From contig NZ_JAGJBY010000001.1 of the NCBI RefSeq assembly GCF_020010905.1, forward strand, positions 4,546,001 through 4,610,000: a DNA stretch of 64,000 nucleotides, given 5' to 3'. Both the position numbers and the translations under genes were made by a program. Numbering within the stretch: position 1 is the stretch's first letter; every line of letters starts with the position of its first letter. Below are positions 47,473 to 56,104 of the stretch, one piece after another. The notes beneath the pieces are model-generated. The model was given only the letters and a program-made list of their open reading frames with translations. It ran no database searches and was not told the DNA's origin. This DNA comes from Streptomyces acidiscabies (GTDB taxonomy: Bacteria > Actinomycetota > Actinomycetes > Streptomycetales > Streptomycetaceae).

Positions 47473-48927
47473 ATGACCGCCTTCCAGATCGACCCCGGGC
47501 AGCTCTTCATCGGGGGCCAATGGCGGGAAGCCGCCGACGGAGCGCGCACCGAGGTGATCGACCCCTCCCGGGGCCGCACGGTCACCACGGTCGCCGAGGC
47601 CGGACCCGCCGACGTCGACGCCGCCGTACGCGCCGCCCGCGAGGCGTACGAGACCGGCCCCTGGTCCCGTTCCACCGGCCGCGAACGGGGCCGCGTCCTG
47701 CTGCGCGTCGCCGAGCTGATCCGCCAAGAGGCCGACAGCATCGCCGAGTTGGAGAGCCTCGACGTCGGCAAGCCGATCACGCTGGCCCGCGCCGTCGACG
47801 TCACCAACGCCGCCAACGACTACGAGTACTACGCCACCCTCGCCTTCCAGCTCGACGGCGCCACCCGCGAGACCCAGCACAACGCCCACGCCTACACGAG
47901 ACGCGGCCCGCTCGGCGTCGTCGCCGCGATCACGCCGTTCAACTTCCCGCTGATACTGGCTGGTTCGAAACTCGCGCCCGCACTCGCCGCCGGGAACACG
48001 GTCGTTCACAAACCGGCCGACGAAACCCCGCTCAGCGCCCTGTACATGGCGGACCTCCTCCAGCGCGCGGGCGTCCCCGACGGCGTCGTCAACGTCGTCA
48101 CCGGAACCGGCCCCGTCGCCGGGGAAGCCCTCCTGCGCCACCCCGGCATCGACAAGGTCGCCTTCACCGGCTCCACGAACATCGGACGGCACGCCGCCGC
48201 GATCGCCGGACAGGCGCTGAAACCGGTCACCGTCGAACTGGGCGGAAACGCGCCCCACCTGGTCTTCGAGGACGCCGACCTGGAGAAGGCCGTCGGCGCG
48301 ATCATCAAGGGATTCGTCTTCAACACCGGCCAGTTCTGCATGGGCGGCCCCCGCCTCCTGGTCGCCCGCTCGGTCCGTACGACGCTGCTGAACATCCTCG
48401 CCGAGGCGGTCCCCGGCATCCCGGTCGGCGACCCGCGCGACCCGGCGACCGTCGTCGGCCCGCTGACGGGGGAGCGGCATCTGCGCAAGGTCGAGGAGTA
48501 CGTCGACCTCGCCCGCAAGGACGGCGGCCGGATCGTCTGCGGCGGCGAGCGCCTCGACCTGGACGGCGGCTACTACTACAGGCCGACCGTCATCGCCGAC
48601 CTCCCCAACGACTCCCGCGTCGTCCAGGAGGAGATCTTCGGCCCCGTCCTCACGGTCCAGCCCTTCGACGACGAGGACGAGGCGGTCGCCCTCGCCAACT
48701 CCACGCCGTACGGCCTGGCTTCGGGCATCCAGACCGGCAGCCTCGCCCGCGCCCACCGCGTCGCCGACCGCCTCCAGGCGGGCATCGTCTGGATCAACGA
48801 CTGGGCGATGCTGGACCCTGCGGTGCCGTTCGGGGGAGTGAAGGACTCGGGGTTCGGGCGGGAGTACGGGCCGGAGGCGCTGGCCTCGTACCTGAAGACG
48901 AAGTCGGTGGTCGTGTCGCTGGACTGA
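47473..48927 (+). CDS. NAD(P)-dependent aldehyde dehydrogenase
   Basis: 484 residues of the ALDH superfamily. Cofactor segments ITPFNFPL, KPADETPLSALY and FTGSTNIGRHAA, the general base in VTVELGGNAP and the nucleophile Cys289 in NTGQFCMGG are all present, and EEIFGPVLTVQPF and PFGGVKDSGFGREYG close the fold. The start is the ATG at 47473, six bases after GAGGAG; a GTG at 47467 overlaps that site. With the downstream alcohol dehydrogenase it likely oxidises an alcohol to the acid through the aldehyde, as in benzyl-alcohol pathways. Confidence 0.92.
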   Translation: MTAFQIDPGQLFIGGQWREAADGARTEVIDPSRGRTVTTVAEAGPADVDAAVRAAREAYETGPWSRSTGRERGRVLLRVAELIRQEADSIAELESLDVGKPITLARAVDVTNAANDYEYYATLAFQLDGATRETQHNAHAYTRRGPLGVVAAITPFNFPLILAGSKLAPALAAGNTVVHKPADETPLSALYMADLLQRAGVPDGVVNVVTGTGPVAGEALLRHPGIDKVAFTGSTNIGRHAAAIAGQALKPVTVELGGNAPHLVFEDADLEKAVGAIIKGFVFNTGQFCMGGPRLLVARSVRTTLLNILAEAVPGIPVGDPRDPATVVGPLTGERHLRKVEEYVDLARKDGGRIVCGGERLDLDGGYYYRPTVIADLPNDSRVVQEEIFGPVLTVQPFDDEDEAVALANSTPYGLASGIQTGSLARAHRVADRLQAGIVWINDWAMLDPAVPFGGVKDSGFGREYGPEALASYLKTKSVVVSLD

Positions 48928-48986
48928 CCGCCCTCCCCACTCCGCGAGTCCCCCAACCCTCTCTCGACGCCCAGGAGTTCACCCCC

Positions 48987-50063
48987 ATGCCCCGCACCAC
49001 CAGAGCCGCCGTCGTCGAGACGGGCGGCGCCCCCTTCACCTTCACGGACGTCACCCTCGACGACCCGGGCCCGTACGAGGCCGTCGTCCGCATGGTCGCC
49101 GCCGGCCTCTGCCACACCGACCTCGGCGTCGCGTCCGGCGGCCTCCCCTTCCCCCTCCCCGGAGTCCTCGGCCACGAAGGCGCCGGAGTCGTCGAAGCCG
49201 TCGGCGCGGCCGTCACCTCCGTGCGACCCGGCGACCACGTCGTCCTCTCCTTCACCTCCTGCGGCGCGTGCCGCAACTGCAACGGAGGCCACCCCGCCTA
49301 CTGCGCCGACTGGCTCCCCCTGAACCTCCTCGGGGGCCGCCGGGCCGACGGCACCGCCACCATCACCCGCGACGGCGAGGACCTCGGCGGCCACTTCTTC
49401 GGCCAGTCCTCCTTCGCCGAGCGGGCGTTGGTGGACGAGCGCAGTCTCGTCAAGGTCGACCCGGAGGTGCCGCTCGCTTCAATTGCCCCGCTGGGCTGCG
49501 GAGTTCAGACCGGCGTCGGCGCCGTCTGGAACGTCCTCAAGCCGGAGCCGGGCAGCACGGTCGTCGTCCTCGGCGCCGGTGCCGTCGGACTCTCGGCGGT
49601 GATGGCCGCCGCGCTCTCCCCGGCCACCGAGGTCGTCGCCGTCGACCGGGTGCCAGAACGGCTCGACCTGGCACGGGAGTTGGGAGCGACCCGCACCCTC
49701 ACCGACGTACACGAACTCCAACAGGGCGCCGACGGTGTCGTGGAGACGACCGGCAGTACGGCCGTCCTGCGCGCCGGTGTGGACGCGCTCGCCGCGCGCG
49801 GCACCCTCGTCGTCGTGGGGGCTCCGCCCTTCGGGACCGAAGTCGCCCTGGACGTCAACGGGTTGCTCACCGGCAAGCGGGTCGTGGGCCTCACGCTCGG
49901 GGACAGCGAGACGCAGAGCCTCGTCCCGACGCTGGTCGGCCTGGTCAAGGCGGGGCGGCTGCCGCTGGAGAAGCTGATCGGGACGTACGGCTTCGAGGAC
50001 ATCGGGCAGGCGGTGAAGGACATGACCGAAGGCCGGACCGTCAAACCCGTCCTGCTCTTCTGA
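48987..50063 (+). CDS. Zinc-dependent aryl-/benzyl-type alcohol dehydrogenase
   Basis: 358 residues of the MDR zinc alcohol dehydrogenase class. Catalytic zinc ligands appear in AAGLCHTDLG, GHEGAGVVE and APLGCGVQTG; the structural zinc lobe has CGACRNCNGGHPAYC; the cofactor motif is VVVLGAGAVGLSAV. The pattern, with GVQTGVGAVWN, matches aryl-alcohol dehydrogenases such as XylB. ATG 48987 follows CAGGAG, 59 bp after the aldehyde dehydrogenase, and both are likely controlled by the divergent MarR protein. Confidence 0.9.
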   Translation: MPRTTRAAVVETGGAPFTFTDVTLDDPGPYEAVVRMVAAGLCHTDLGVASGGLPFPLPGVLGHEGAGVVEAVGAAVTSVRPGDHVVLSFTSCGACRNCNGGHPAYCADWLPLNLLGGRRADGTATITRDGEDLGGHFFGQSSFAERALVDERSLVKVDPEVPLASIAPLGCGVQTGVGAVWNVLKPEPGSTVVVLGAGAVGLSAVMAAALSPATEVVAVDRVPERLDLARELGATRTLTDVHELQQGADGVVETTGSTAVLRAGVDALAARGTLVVVGAPPFGTEVALDVNGLLTGKRVVGLTLGDSETQSLVPTLVGLVKAGRLPLEKLIGTYGFEDIGQAVKDMTEGRTVKPVLLF

Positions 50064-50091
50064 CGCGACCCCGCACAACCTGGCAGGCAGT

Positions 50092-50655
50092 TCACCGGCT
50101 GGCGTGCAGCGCCACCAGCAACTGCCACACCTCGTCGGCTATTTGACGGGGCGTCCCCTCCAACAGCCCGTGCAGCCAGTCCCCCAGCACCCCCGCGAAC
50201 GTCGCCGCCACCGCCGACGCCACTAGCGCGGCGTCGGCGGCCCCCGCCCGCTCCCGCTCGCGCAGGCTGTACGCGCGCAGATCCCGGTGCAGCACCAACC
50301 CCAGCGGCCCGCCCCCACCGGGCGTCAACAGCCGCCGGTACAGGGCGAGATGAGGAGTGAGGGAGGCGAAGAACTCCGGCAGCGCGGCCGGTGCGCGGAC
50401 CGGATCGGGCCGTCCCTGCCAGGCGTGCAGCGCCTCCACCGCCTCCCGTACGACGTCCGCGCACGCGTCGACCGCGAGGTCTTCGAGGTCGGTGTAGTGG
50501 ACGTAGAACGTGGCCCGCCCGGTACCGGCCCGCCGGACCAGCGCGGCCACGCTCACCTCCTCCAGCGGACGCTCCGCGCACTCCGCGAGCAGCGCGGACC
50601 GCAGCCTCGCCCGGGTGCGGGCGGCCCGCGGGTCCTCGGGCGCGGCGCGGGTCAC
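50092..50655 (-). CDS. TetR-family regulator coupled to the DUF1304 gene
   Basis: 187 residues. The N-terminus TRARLRSALLAECAERPLEEVSVAALVRRAGTGRATFYVHYTDLEDL is a TetR DNA-binding domain with the FYVHY recognition helix. It starts at a GTG (50655) overlapping the DUF1304 stop (GTGA), so both proteins come from one mRNA whose promoter carries a long palindrome. It is most likely the autorepressor of that operon. Confidence 0.88.
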   Translation of the reverse strand: MTRAAPEDPRAARTRARLRSALLAECAERPLEEVSVAALVRRAGTGRATFYVHYTDLEDLAVDACADVVREAVEALHAWQGRPDPVRAPAALPEFFASLTPHLALYRRLLTPGGGGPLGLVLHRDLRAYSLRERERAGAADAALVASAVAATFAGVLGDWLHGLLEGTPRQIADEVWQLLVALHASR

Positions 50656-51014
50656 TGTGCGATCAGGACGGCGGCCAGGGCGATCGCGCCGGGCACGGCC
50701 TGCGCGAACAGGATGCGCCGGTTCGCGGTCGCCGCGCCGTACACCCCCGCGACGATCACGCAGGACAGGAAGAAGACCTGCGCGCGGAAGCCGGTCGGGT
50801 CGGCGGCGATCAGGCCCCAGACCAGGCCCGCCGCGAGGAAACCGTTGTAGAGGCCCTGGTTGGCCGCGAGCTTCGCGGTCGCCGCGGCGAACTCCGGGTC
50901 GAAGCCGTGGAAACGGCGGCCCGGCGGCTTCTGCCACAGGAACATCTCCAGCACCAGGATGTACGCGTGCAGCAGGGCGATCAGCGCCACCAGTACGTTC
51001 GCGACCGTTTCCAT
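50652..51014 (-). CDS. DUF1304 small membrane protein
   Basis: 120 residues with four hydrophobic segments: VLVALIALLHAYILVLEM, GLYNGFLAAGLVWGLI, VFFLSCVIVAGVYGA and AVPGAIALAAVLIA. FDPEFAAATAKLAANQGLYNGFLA is the DUF1304 signature. The family's role is unknown. It is first in a two-gene operon with a TetR repressor, the arrangement usual for exporters or envelope-stress proteins, and expression is probably induced by a small molecule. Confidence 0.9.
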   Translation of the reverse strand: METVANVLVALIALLHAYILVLEMFLWQKPPGRRFHGFDPEFAAATAKLAANQGLYNGFLAAGLVWGLIAADPTGFRAQVFFLSCVIVAGVYGAATANRRILFAQAVPGAIALAAVLIAQ

Positions 51015-51040
51015 GACTTTTTCGGCTCCCTCGGCTCAGA

Positions 51041-51087
51041 ACTTCTTGGACACCTGTCCACTATAGCTGGACAGGTGTCCAAGAAGT
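51041..51087. promoter_or_regulatory. 47-bp perfect palindrome upstream of the DUF1304-TetR operon
   Basis: Arms 51041-51060 and 51068-51087 are exact 20-bp inverted copies around CTATAGC. Each arm contains TGGACACCTGTCCA or its complement, itself nearly palindromic, so two TetR operators face each other over a TATAG-like -10. This is a strong candidate for the autoregulated promoter, 27 bp upstream of the DUF1304 start. Confidence 0.8.
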
Positions 51088-51106
51088 CGAATCGGGGCAT
51101 GAAAGA

Positions 51107-51141
51107 GGGCCCCGCCGCGACGGGGGAGCGCGGCGGGGCCC
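51107..51141. terminator. Stem-loop, distal of two
   Basis: GGGCCCCGCCGCG (51107-51119) and CGCGGCGGGGCCC (51129-51141) form a perfect 13-bp stem with a 9-nt loop. Read from the minus-strand nitroreductase gene it is the second hairpin past the stop, and it would also insulate the DUF1304 promoter. Confidence 0.65.
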
Positions 51142-51150
51142 GTACATCCG

Positions 51151-51188
51151 CGTTCCCGGCGGGCGGGGTTTCACACCTGCCGGGAACG
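51151..51188 (-). terminator. Terminator hairpin of the nitroreductase-like gene
   Basis: CGTTCCCGGC (51151-51160) and GCCGGGAACG (51179-51188) are perfect 10-bp arms with an 18-nt loop, starting 8 bp after the stop of the gene at 51196. Confidence 0.7.
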
Positions 51189-51195
51189 CCGATTT

Positions 51196-51639
51196 CTACG
51201 CCTGCGGCTCCAGCACGAAGACGGGGATCTCCCGGTCCGTCTTGAGCTGGTACTCGGCGTACGACGGGTAGGCGGCGACGGCCCGCTCCCACCACGCGGC
51301 CTTCTCCTCGCCGGTGACCTCGCGAGCCGTCATGTCCTGCTTGGCGGGCCCGTCCTGGAGCTCGACATGCGGATCGGCCGTGACGTTGTGGTACCAGACC
51401 GGGTGCTTCGGGGCGCCGCCCTGCGAGGCGACCAGCGCGTACCGGCCCTCGTGCTCGACCCGCATCAGCGGCGTCTTGCGGAGCTTGCCGCTCTTCGCGC
51501 CCCGGGTCGTCAGCAGGATCACCGGCAGCCCGGTGTCCATCAGCGTCGTCCCCTCGGTCCCGCCGGACTTCTCGTACAACTCCACCTGATCCCGCACCCA
51601 CTGCGCCGGGCTGGGCTCGTACTCGCCTTCGAGCGGCAT
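51196..51639 (-). CDS. Deazaflavin (F420)-dependent nitroreductase-family protein
   Basis: 147 residues of the DDN/Rv3547-like family. ILLTTRGAKSGKLRKTPLMRVEHEGRYALVASQGGAPKHPVWYHNV is the F420-binding split-barrel signature, and the C-terminal AAYPSYAEYQLKTDREIPVFVLEP is equally typical. Such enzymes use F420H2 to reduce nitro compounds, quinones or enones. The ATG at 51639 is preferred because GAGG sits 9 bp upstream; an ATG at 51648 lies directly against that site. Followed by two hairpins. Confidence 0.9.
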   Translation of the reverse strand: MPLEGEYEPSPAQWVRDQVELYEKSGGTEGTTLMDTGLPVILLTTRGAKSGKLRKTPLMRVEHEGRYALVASQGGAPKHPVWYHNVTADPHVELQDGPAKQDMTAREVTGEEKAAWWERAVAAYPSYAEYQLKTDREIPVFVLEPQA

Positions 51640-51758
51640 GGCAACCATCCTCTTCTCACGTCGTACGGCGTGCTCACGTGTCCCAGGGAACGCGCGTCTC
51701 CCTCGGAATCATCCTCACAGGTCACACCGGTCGCCGCAGCGTCTGGAGCGCAGAGTTC

Positions 51759-51827
51759 CGGCCAGATCGCCGGCCGCGCCCATCTGGCCGAAGTCGACGT
51801 CGCAAATGTAGATGCTTGGGGCATCTA
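51759..51827. promoter_or_regulatory. Two inverted repeats upstream of the P450-ferredoxin pair
   Basis: CGGCCAGAT/ATCTGGCCG (51759-51767, 51782-51790; 14-bp spacer) and TAGATGC/GCATCTA (51809-51815, 51821-51827; 5-bp spacer) lie within the 230-bp divergent region, the latter 43 bp before the P450 ATG. Both are candidate operators. Confidence 0.55.
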
Positions 51828-51869
51828 ATGGGGACAGGTACGTCGCAATCCACTCTCTGCGAGGTCTCC

Positions 51870-53066
51870 ATGACGCGACCGGCCCCCCTCGCCTTCCCCC
51901 AGGACCGCACCTGCCCCTACCAGCCCCCCACGGGCTACGACACACTCCGCACCGACCGCCCCCTCACCCGCGCCACCCTCTACGACGGCACCACCACCTG
52001 GCTCGTCACCGGCCACACCCTCGCCCGCACCCTCCTCGCCGACCCCCGCCTCTCCTCCGACCGCACCCGGCCCGGATTCCCCGGCGTCACCCCCCGCGTC
52101 AAGGCGCTGAGCGACCGCCCGATCCCGATCCTCGGCGTCGACGACCCCGAGCACCGCACCCAACGCCGCATGCTCCTCGCCGACTTCACCCTCCGCCGCG
52201 CCGAGGCACTGCGCCCCGCCATCCAGCGGATCGTGGACGACCGCATCGACGCCCTCCTCGCCCAGGGACCGCCCGCCGACCTCGTCTCCCTGTTCGCGCT
52301 GCCCGTCCCCTCGATGGTGATCTGCGCCCTGCTCGGCGTCCCCTACGCCGACCACGAGTTCTTCGAGGAACAGTCCGGACGCATCCTGCGCAGCCGCGAC
52401 GAGGCCGAGGCGCGCGCCGCCCGCGATCGCCTGCGGAGCTATCTGAGCGACCTCGTCGACCGCAAACAGGCCGGGCGACCCGGCGACGGCGTCCTCGACA
52501 TGCTCGTCCACCACCGCCTCCAAGGCGGCGAACTCGCCCGCGACGACGTCCTCGACATGGCGTTCATCCTCCTCGTCGCCGGCCACGAGACCACCGCCAA
52601 CATGATCTCGCTCGGCACCTACACCCTCCTCGGCCACCCCGACCGCCTCGCCGAACTCCGCGCCGATCCCGGCCTGTTGCCGGACGCCGTCGAGGAGCTG
52701 ATGCGGATGCTGTCCATCGTCGACGGACTGCTGCGCATCGCCCTGGAGGACATCGACGTCGACGGTACGACGATCAAGGCGGGCGAGGGCGTCGTCTTCG
52801 CCACCTCCGTCGTCAACCGTGACGCCGCCACCTACGACGACCCCGACGCCCTCGACTTCCACCGGCCCACCCGCCACCACGTCTCCTTCGGCTTCGGCAT
52901 CCACCAGTGCCTCGGCCAGAACCTCGCCCGCGCCGAGTTGGAGATCGCCCTGCACACCCTCTTCACCCGGCTGCCCGGCCTGCGCCTTGCCGTCCCCGCC
53001 GACACGATCCCCTTCAAACCCGGCGACACGATCCAGGGGATGCTGGAACTCCCCGTGACCTGGTAG
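51870..53066 (+). CDS. Cytochrome P450, CYP105-like
   Basis: 398 residues, soluble class I bacterial P450. Start TCPYQPPTGYDTLR, C-helix DDPEHRTQRRMLLADFT, I-helix LVAGHETTANMISLGTY, and the heme loop FGFGIHQCLGQNLARAE with Cys347 as ligand fit CYP105-type enzymes, which oxidise diverse xenobiotics and natural products. The K-helix ExxR is seen near EELMRML. The ferredoxin gene follows by 11 bp and should supply electrons. ATG 51870 after a weak GAGG. Confidence 0.93.
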   Translation: MTRPAPLAFPQDRTCPYQPPTGYDTLRTDRPLTRATLYDGTTTWLVTGHTLARTLLADPRLSSDRTRPGFPGVTPRVKALSDRPIPILGVDDPEHRTQRRMLLADFTLRRAEALRPAIQRIVDDRIDALLAQGPPADLVSLFALPVPSMVICALLGVPYADHEFFEEQSGRILRSRDEAEARAARDRLRSYLSDLVDRKQAGRPGDGVLDMLVHHRLQGGELARDDVLDMAFILLVAGHETTANMISLGTYTLLGHPDRLAELRADPGLLPDAVEELMRMLSIVDGLLRIALEDIDVDGTTIKAGEGVVFATSVVNRDAATYDDPDALDFHRPTRHHVSFGFGIHQCLGQNLARAELEIALHTLFTRLPGLRLAVPADTIPFKPGDTIQGMLELPVTW

Positions 53067-53077
53067 AGGCTCCGGAC

Positions 53078-53266
53078 ATGCACATCGACATCGACACGGA
53101 CGTCTGCATCGGCGCCGGACAGTGCGCCCTCACCGCACCCAAGGTCTTCACCCAGGACGACGACGGCTTCTCGACCCTGACCGACGACCACACGGACCAC
53201 CTCACCGACCCCCTGATCCGCGAGGCGGCCCGCGCGTGCCCGGTCTCCGCGATCACCGTCGGCTAG
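53078..53266 (+). CDS. [3Fe-4S]-type ferredoxin partner of the P450
   Basis: 62 residues. CIGAGQCALTAPKVF and ACPVSAI give the three cysteines of Streptomyces-type [3Fe-4S] ferredoxins that serve CYP105 P450s; the fourth position is alanine, as in that group. Acidic surface residues (DIDTDV, DDDGF, DDHTD) suit docking to a P450 and reductase. It starts 11 bp after the P450 stop. Its end overlaps the convergent exported-protein gene by 14 bp. Confidence 0.93.
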   Translation: MHIDIDTDVCIGAGQCALTAPKVFTQDDDGFSTLTDDHTDHLTDPLIREAARACPVSAITVG

Positions 53267-54134
53267 CGCACCCGACGGCCGGGCCTTCCAGCATGCCTCC
53301 TGTGTAGAGGGCCTGGCCGCGCGGCATCCAGTACCCCAGCTTCGAGACGACGGCCGAACAGTGCTCCCCGACGGTGGCCTCGACGACGACCGTCGACGGG
53401 TTGCCGGGCTGGAGGTCGGTCAGGGCGCAGTCCAGGGCGTACGCGGTCCGCGCCTGCTCCGGGTACCGGCCGACCAGGGGGTTCACGCAGCGGGGGTCGT
53501 CCGTGGTGAGGGTCGTCCCTTCCACGCCGATCACCCCGAACCTCCCGCTGCCGTCGCCGAGTTCGCTGTCCCGGGAGACCGTGTACGTCAGGGTCGTCAC
53601 CGCGTTCGGGGCGAGCGTGCGCCGGTCCACCTCGATACGGTGCGTCGGCTTCGGGGCGGGCGCGGTGAAGGTGAGCCGCGCGCGGACGGTGCCCGCGAGA
53701 TCGACACCGGCGGGCGTGGAACGGACCTTGACCGTCGCCGTTACCTCGTAGGTGCCGGGCCCGGGGTACGGGGTCGAGCCGGGCAGCGTTCCCGAGGCGA
53801 CCGGCACGCCGTCGCGGGTCGCGGTCCAGGTGCCGGAGGTGAGGCATGCGGGGCGGGTGCCGGGGCGGCGGCAGGTGGCGGGGGCGGAGATCGCGGTGAT
53901 CGGGGTGCCGGTACCCGCGCAGAGACTGACGCGAGCGAACTGCCCGCCGGGCCCGCGGAGGGTACCGGCGGGGGAGCAGAGGGTGGCGGGGGGTTCGGGG
54001 GCCCGGGAGGCCTCGTACACCGCCGGGGCCGTACGCGTCTCCGGGCTCTGCCCCCACGCCGCCGCGCCCCACAACCCCGGCACCAGCAACGCCCCCGCCG
54101 CCAACGCCCCGAACCCGATCCGACGTACCCGCAT
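53253..54134 (-). CDS. Exported protein of unknown function
   Basis: 293 residues from the ATG at 54134 (after GGGAGG). MRVRRIGFGALAAGALLVPGLWGAAAWGQ is a signal peptide. The mature part carries about six cysteines (ATLCSPAG, VSLCAG, PATCRRPG, ACLTSG, RCVN, LDCALTD, EHCSAVV), suggesting disulfides, and beta-rich stretches such as TYEVTATVKVRSTPAGVDL and TTLTYTVSRDSELGDGSGRFGVIGV reminiscent of Ig-like or adhesin domains. No enzyme motif is seen. Probably cell-wall or secreted. Confidence 0.72.
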   Translation of the reverse strand: MRVRRIGFGALAAGALLVPGLWGAAAWGQSPETRTAPAVYEASRAPEPPATLCSPAGTLRGPGGQFARVSLCAGTGTPITAISAPATCRRPGTRPACLTSGTWTATRDGVPVASGTLPGSTPYPGPGTYEVTATVKVRSTPAGVDLAGTVRARLTFTAPAPKPTHRIEVDRRTLAPNAVTTLTYTVSRDSELGDGSGRFGVIGVEGTTLTTDDPRCVNPLVGRYPEQARTAYALDCALTDLQPGNPSTVVVEATVGEHCSAVVSKLGYWMPRGQALYTGGMLEGPAVGCASRR

Positions 54135-54312
54135 CGATGCCTCCCGTACCTCGCGGACCAGCCCGTGCCGGTCGCCCGGTCCGAGGATGCGCACGGCGTT
54201 CCGGGCCCGTGCCGCTCCCACGCCGGGCCGTCACCTGAAATGCCTTGCGGAGCGGCGACGACCCGGACGTACGCTCCCTCTGTCACCCACTCCGACGGCA
54301 GGAGCAGCAACG

Positions 54313-55281
54313 ATGCAGTACGTGAAGCTCGGTTCGACCGGCCTGGACGTCTCCCGGATCTGTCTCGGCTGCATGACGTACGGCCTCCCGGACCGCGGCA
54401 CGCACGAGTGGACCCTCGACGAGGAGGCGTCCCGCCCGCTGATCCGGCAGGCCCTGGACGCCGGGATCACCTTCTTCGACACCGCGAACGTCTACTCCGA
54501 CGGCACCAGCGAGGAGATCGTCGGCAAGGCGCTGGCCGACTTCGCGGTCCGCGACGAGATCGTCCTCGCCACGAAGGTGCACGGCCGGATGCGCCCCGGA
54601 CCCAACGGCGGCGGCCTCTCCCGCAAGGCGATCCTCACGGAGATCGACCACAGCCTGTCCCGCCTCGGTACCGACTACGTCGACCTGTACCAGATCCACC
54701 GCTTCGACCCGCACACCCCGGTCGAGGAGACGATGGAGGCGCTGCACGACGTGGTGAAGGCGGGCAAGGCCCGCTACATCGGGGCGAGTTCGATGTACGC
54801 GTGGCAGTTCGCGAAGATGCAGCACGCGGCGGAACGCAACGGCTGGACGCGGTTCGTGTCGATGCAGAACCACTACAACCTGATCTACCGCGAGGAGGAG
54901 CGCGAGATGCTCCCCCTCTGCGCCGACCAGGGCGTGGGCGTCATCCCGTGGAGCCCGCTCGCCCGGGGCCGCCTCACCCGCGACTGGGACGCGGCCACCG
55001 ACCGCAGCGCCACCGACAACTTCGGCGCCACCCTCTACCAGGAAGGCGACCGCGCGATCGTCGAGGCCGTGACCCGCATCGCCGAGGCCAGGAACGTGCC
55101 GAGGGCCCAGGTCGCCCTCGCCTGGCTCCTCCACCAGGACACGGTCACGGCCCCGATCATCGGCGCGTCCAAGCCGAAACACCTCGAAGACGCGGTCGCG
55201 GCGGTCGAGTTGGAGCTGACCGACAAGGAGATCGAGGAGCTGGAGACTCCCTACACCCCGCACCCCATCGCCGGTCACTGA
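54313..55281 (+). CDS. Aldo/keto reductase
   Basis: 322 residues. FFDTANVYSDGTSEEIVGKAL, EIVLATKVHG and LYQIHRFDPHTPVEETMEAL carry the catalytic Asp, Tyr, Lys and His of the AKR superfamily; PWSPLARGRLTRDW and ApiIGASKPKHLEDAV bind NADP(H). It is closest in style to YajO/Tas-type AKRs. ATG 54313 follows AGGAG. Its stop lies 1 bp from the stop of the convergent PhyH gene. Substrate unknown. Confidence 0.92.
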   Translation: MQYVKLGSTGLDVSRICLGCMTYGLPDRGTHEWTLDEEASRPLIRQALDAGITFFDTANVYSDGTSEEIVGKALADFAVRDEIVLATKVHGRMRPGPNGGGLSRKAILTEIDHSLSRLGTDYVDLYQIHRFDPHTPVEETMEALHDVVKAGKARYIGASSMYAWQFAKMQHAAERNGWTRFVSMQNHYNLIYREEEREMLPLCADQGVGVIPWSPLARGRLTRDWDAATDRSATDNFGATLYQEGDRAIVEAVTRIAEARNVPRAQVALAWLLHQDTVTAPIIGASKPKHLEDAVAAVELELTDKEIEELETPYTPHPIAGH

Positions 55282-55282
55282 G

Positions 55283-56068
55283 TCAGTGGGGCCCCTGCGC
55301 CGCGAACTCCGTGCCGCAGGGGCCCGCCCCCTCGCTCTCCGCCAGCACCACCCGCTCCCCGTCCATCTCGATCGTCCGGTAGTACGCCCCGATCCGCTCG
55401 GTCGACCGCCCCACGTAGTGCCCGATGAACGACCGCCTGAACCGCTCGCCGGTCCGGTTCGGCTGCGACCCGTGCACGAGGCTGCCGTTGAAGAACAGGA
55501 CGTCGCCGGGGGCCATGTCGACGGGTACGGCGGACAGACCGGGCGGCGGCGCGACGTACTCGCGGGCGAACGACACGGACTCGTCGGCCACTTCGGGGCA
55601 GAACAGGTCCAACAGGTGGGTGCCCGGGACGACTTCGAGCCCGCCGTTCTCCCGGTCGATGTCGTCGCAGGCCACCCACGCGGCGACGCACGTCCCCGGC
55701 TCGACCCGCAGATAGAAGTTGTCCTGGTGCAGCGCCTGCCCCCGCGCCCCCGGCGGCTTGAAGTAGAACATGCTTTGCGCCGCGAGCACCTCCTCGCCGA
55801 GCAACTCCTCCAGCACGCCCCGCAGTCGGGCGTCCAGCAGCATCTTCCGGGCGACCTCGCTGATCTCGTGCGGCTGCATCACCCGCGGGTACGCGTCCAG
55901 CGGATCGTCCCCGGCACGCGGCCGGAAGTGCCCCGGCACCTCCCGCCCCGCCGCCTGCAACGCCGCGAACTCACCACGGACGCGCTCGACCTCGTCGTAC
56001 GAGAAGAGACCCCGCACGACCGCGTAGCCGTCCTGCCGGAACCGGTCCAGAATGCCTGTGACTGTCAT
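55283..56068 (-). CDS. Phytanoyl-CoA dioxygenase (PhyH) family Fe(II)/2OG oxygenase
   Basis: 261 residues. ALHQDNFYLR supplies the HxD iron ligands, FFNGSLVHGSQPN the distal histidine, and ERFRRSFIGHYV the 2-oxoglutarate-binding arginine. FYFKPPGARGQ and GTCVAAWVACDDIDRENGGLEVVPGTH are typical of bacterial PhyH proteins, some of which hydroxylate ectoine or natural products. ATG 56068. It is divergent from an AraC-type gene across only 36 bp, suggesting that regulator controls it. Confidence 0.9.
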   Translation of the reverse strand: MTVTGILDRFRQDGYAVVRGLFSYDEVERVRGEFAALQAAGREVPGHFRPRAGDDPLDAYPRVMQPHEISEVARKMLLDARLRGVLEELLGEEVLAAQSMFYFKPPGARGQALHQDNFYLRVEPGTCVAAWVACDDIDRENGGLEVVPGTHLLDLFCPEVADESVSFAREYVAPPPGLSAVPVDMAPGDVLFFNGSLVHGSQPNRTGERFRRSFIGHYVGRSTERIGAYYRTIEMDGERVVLAESEGAGPCGTEFAAQGPH

Positions 56069-56104
56069 GGCACAGGAAACTAGGCCGGAAATCAGCGGAG
56101 GAGG

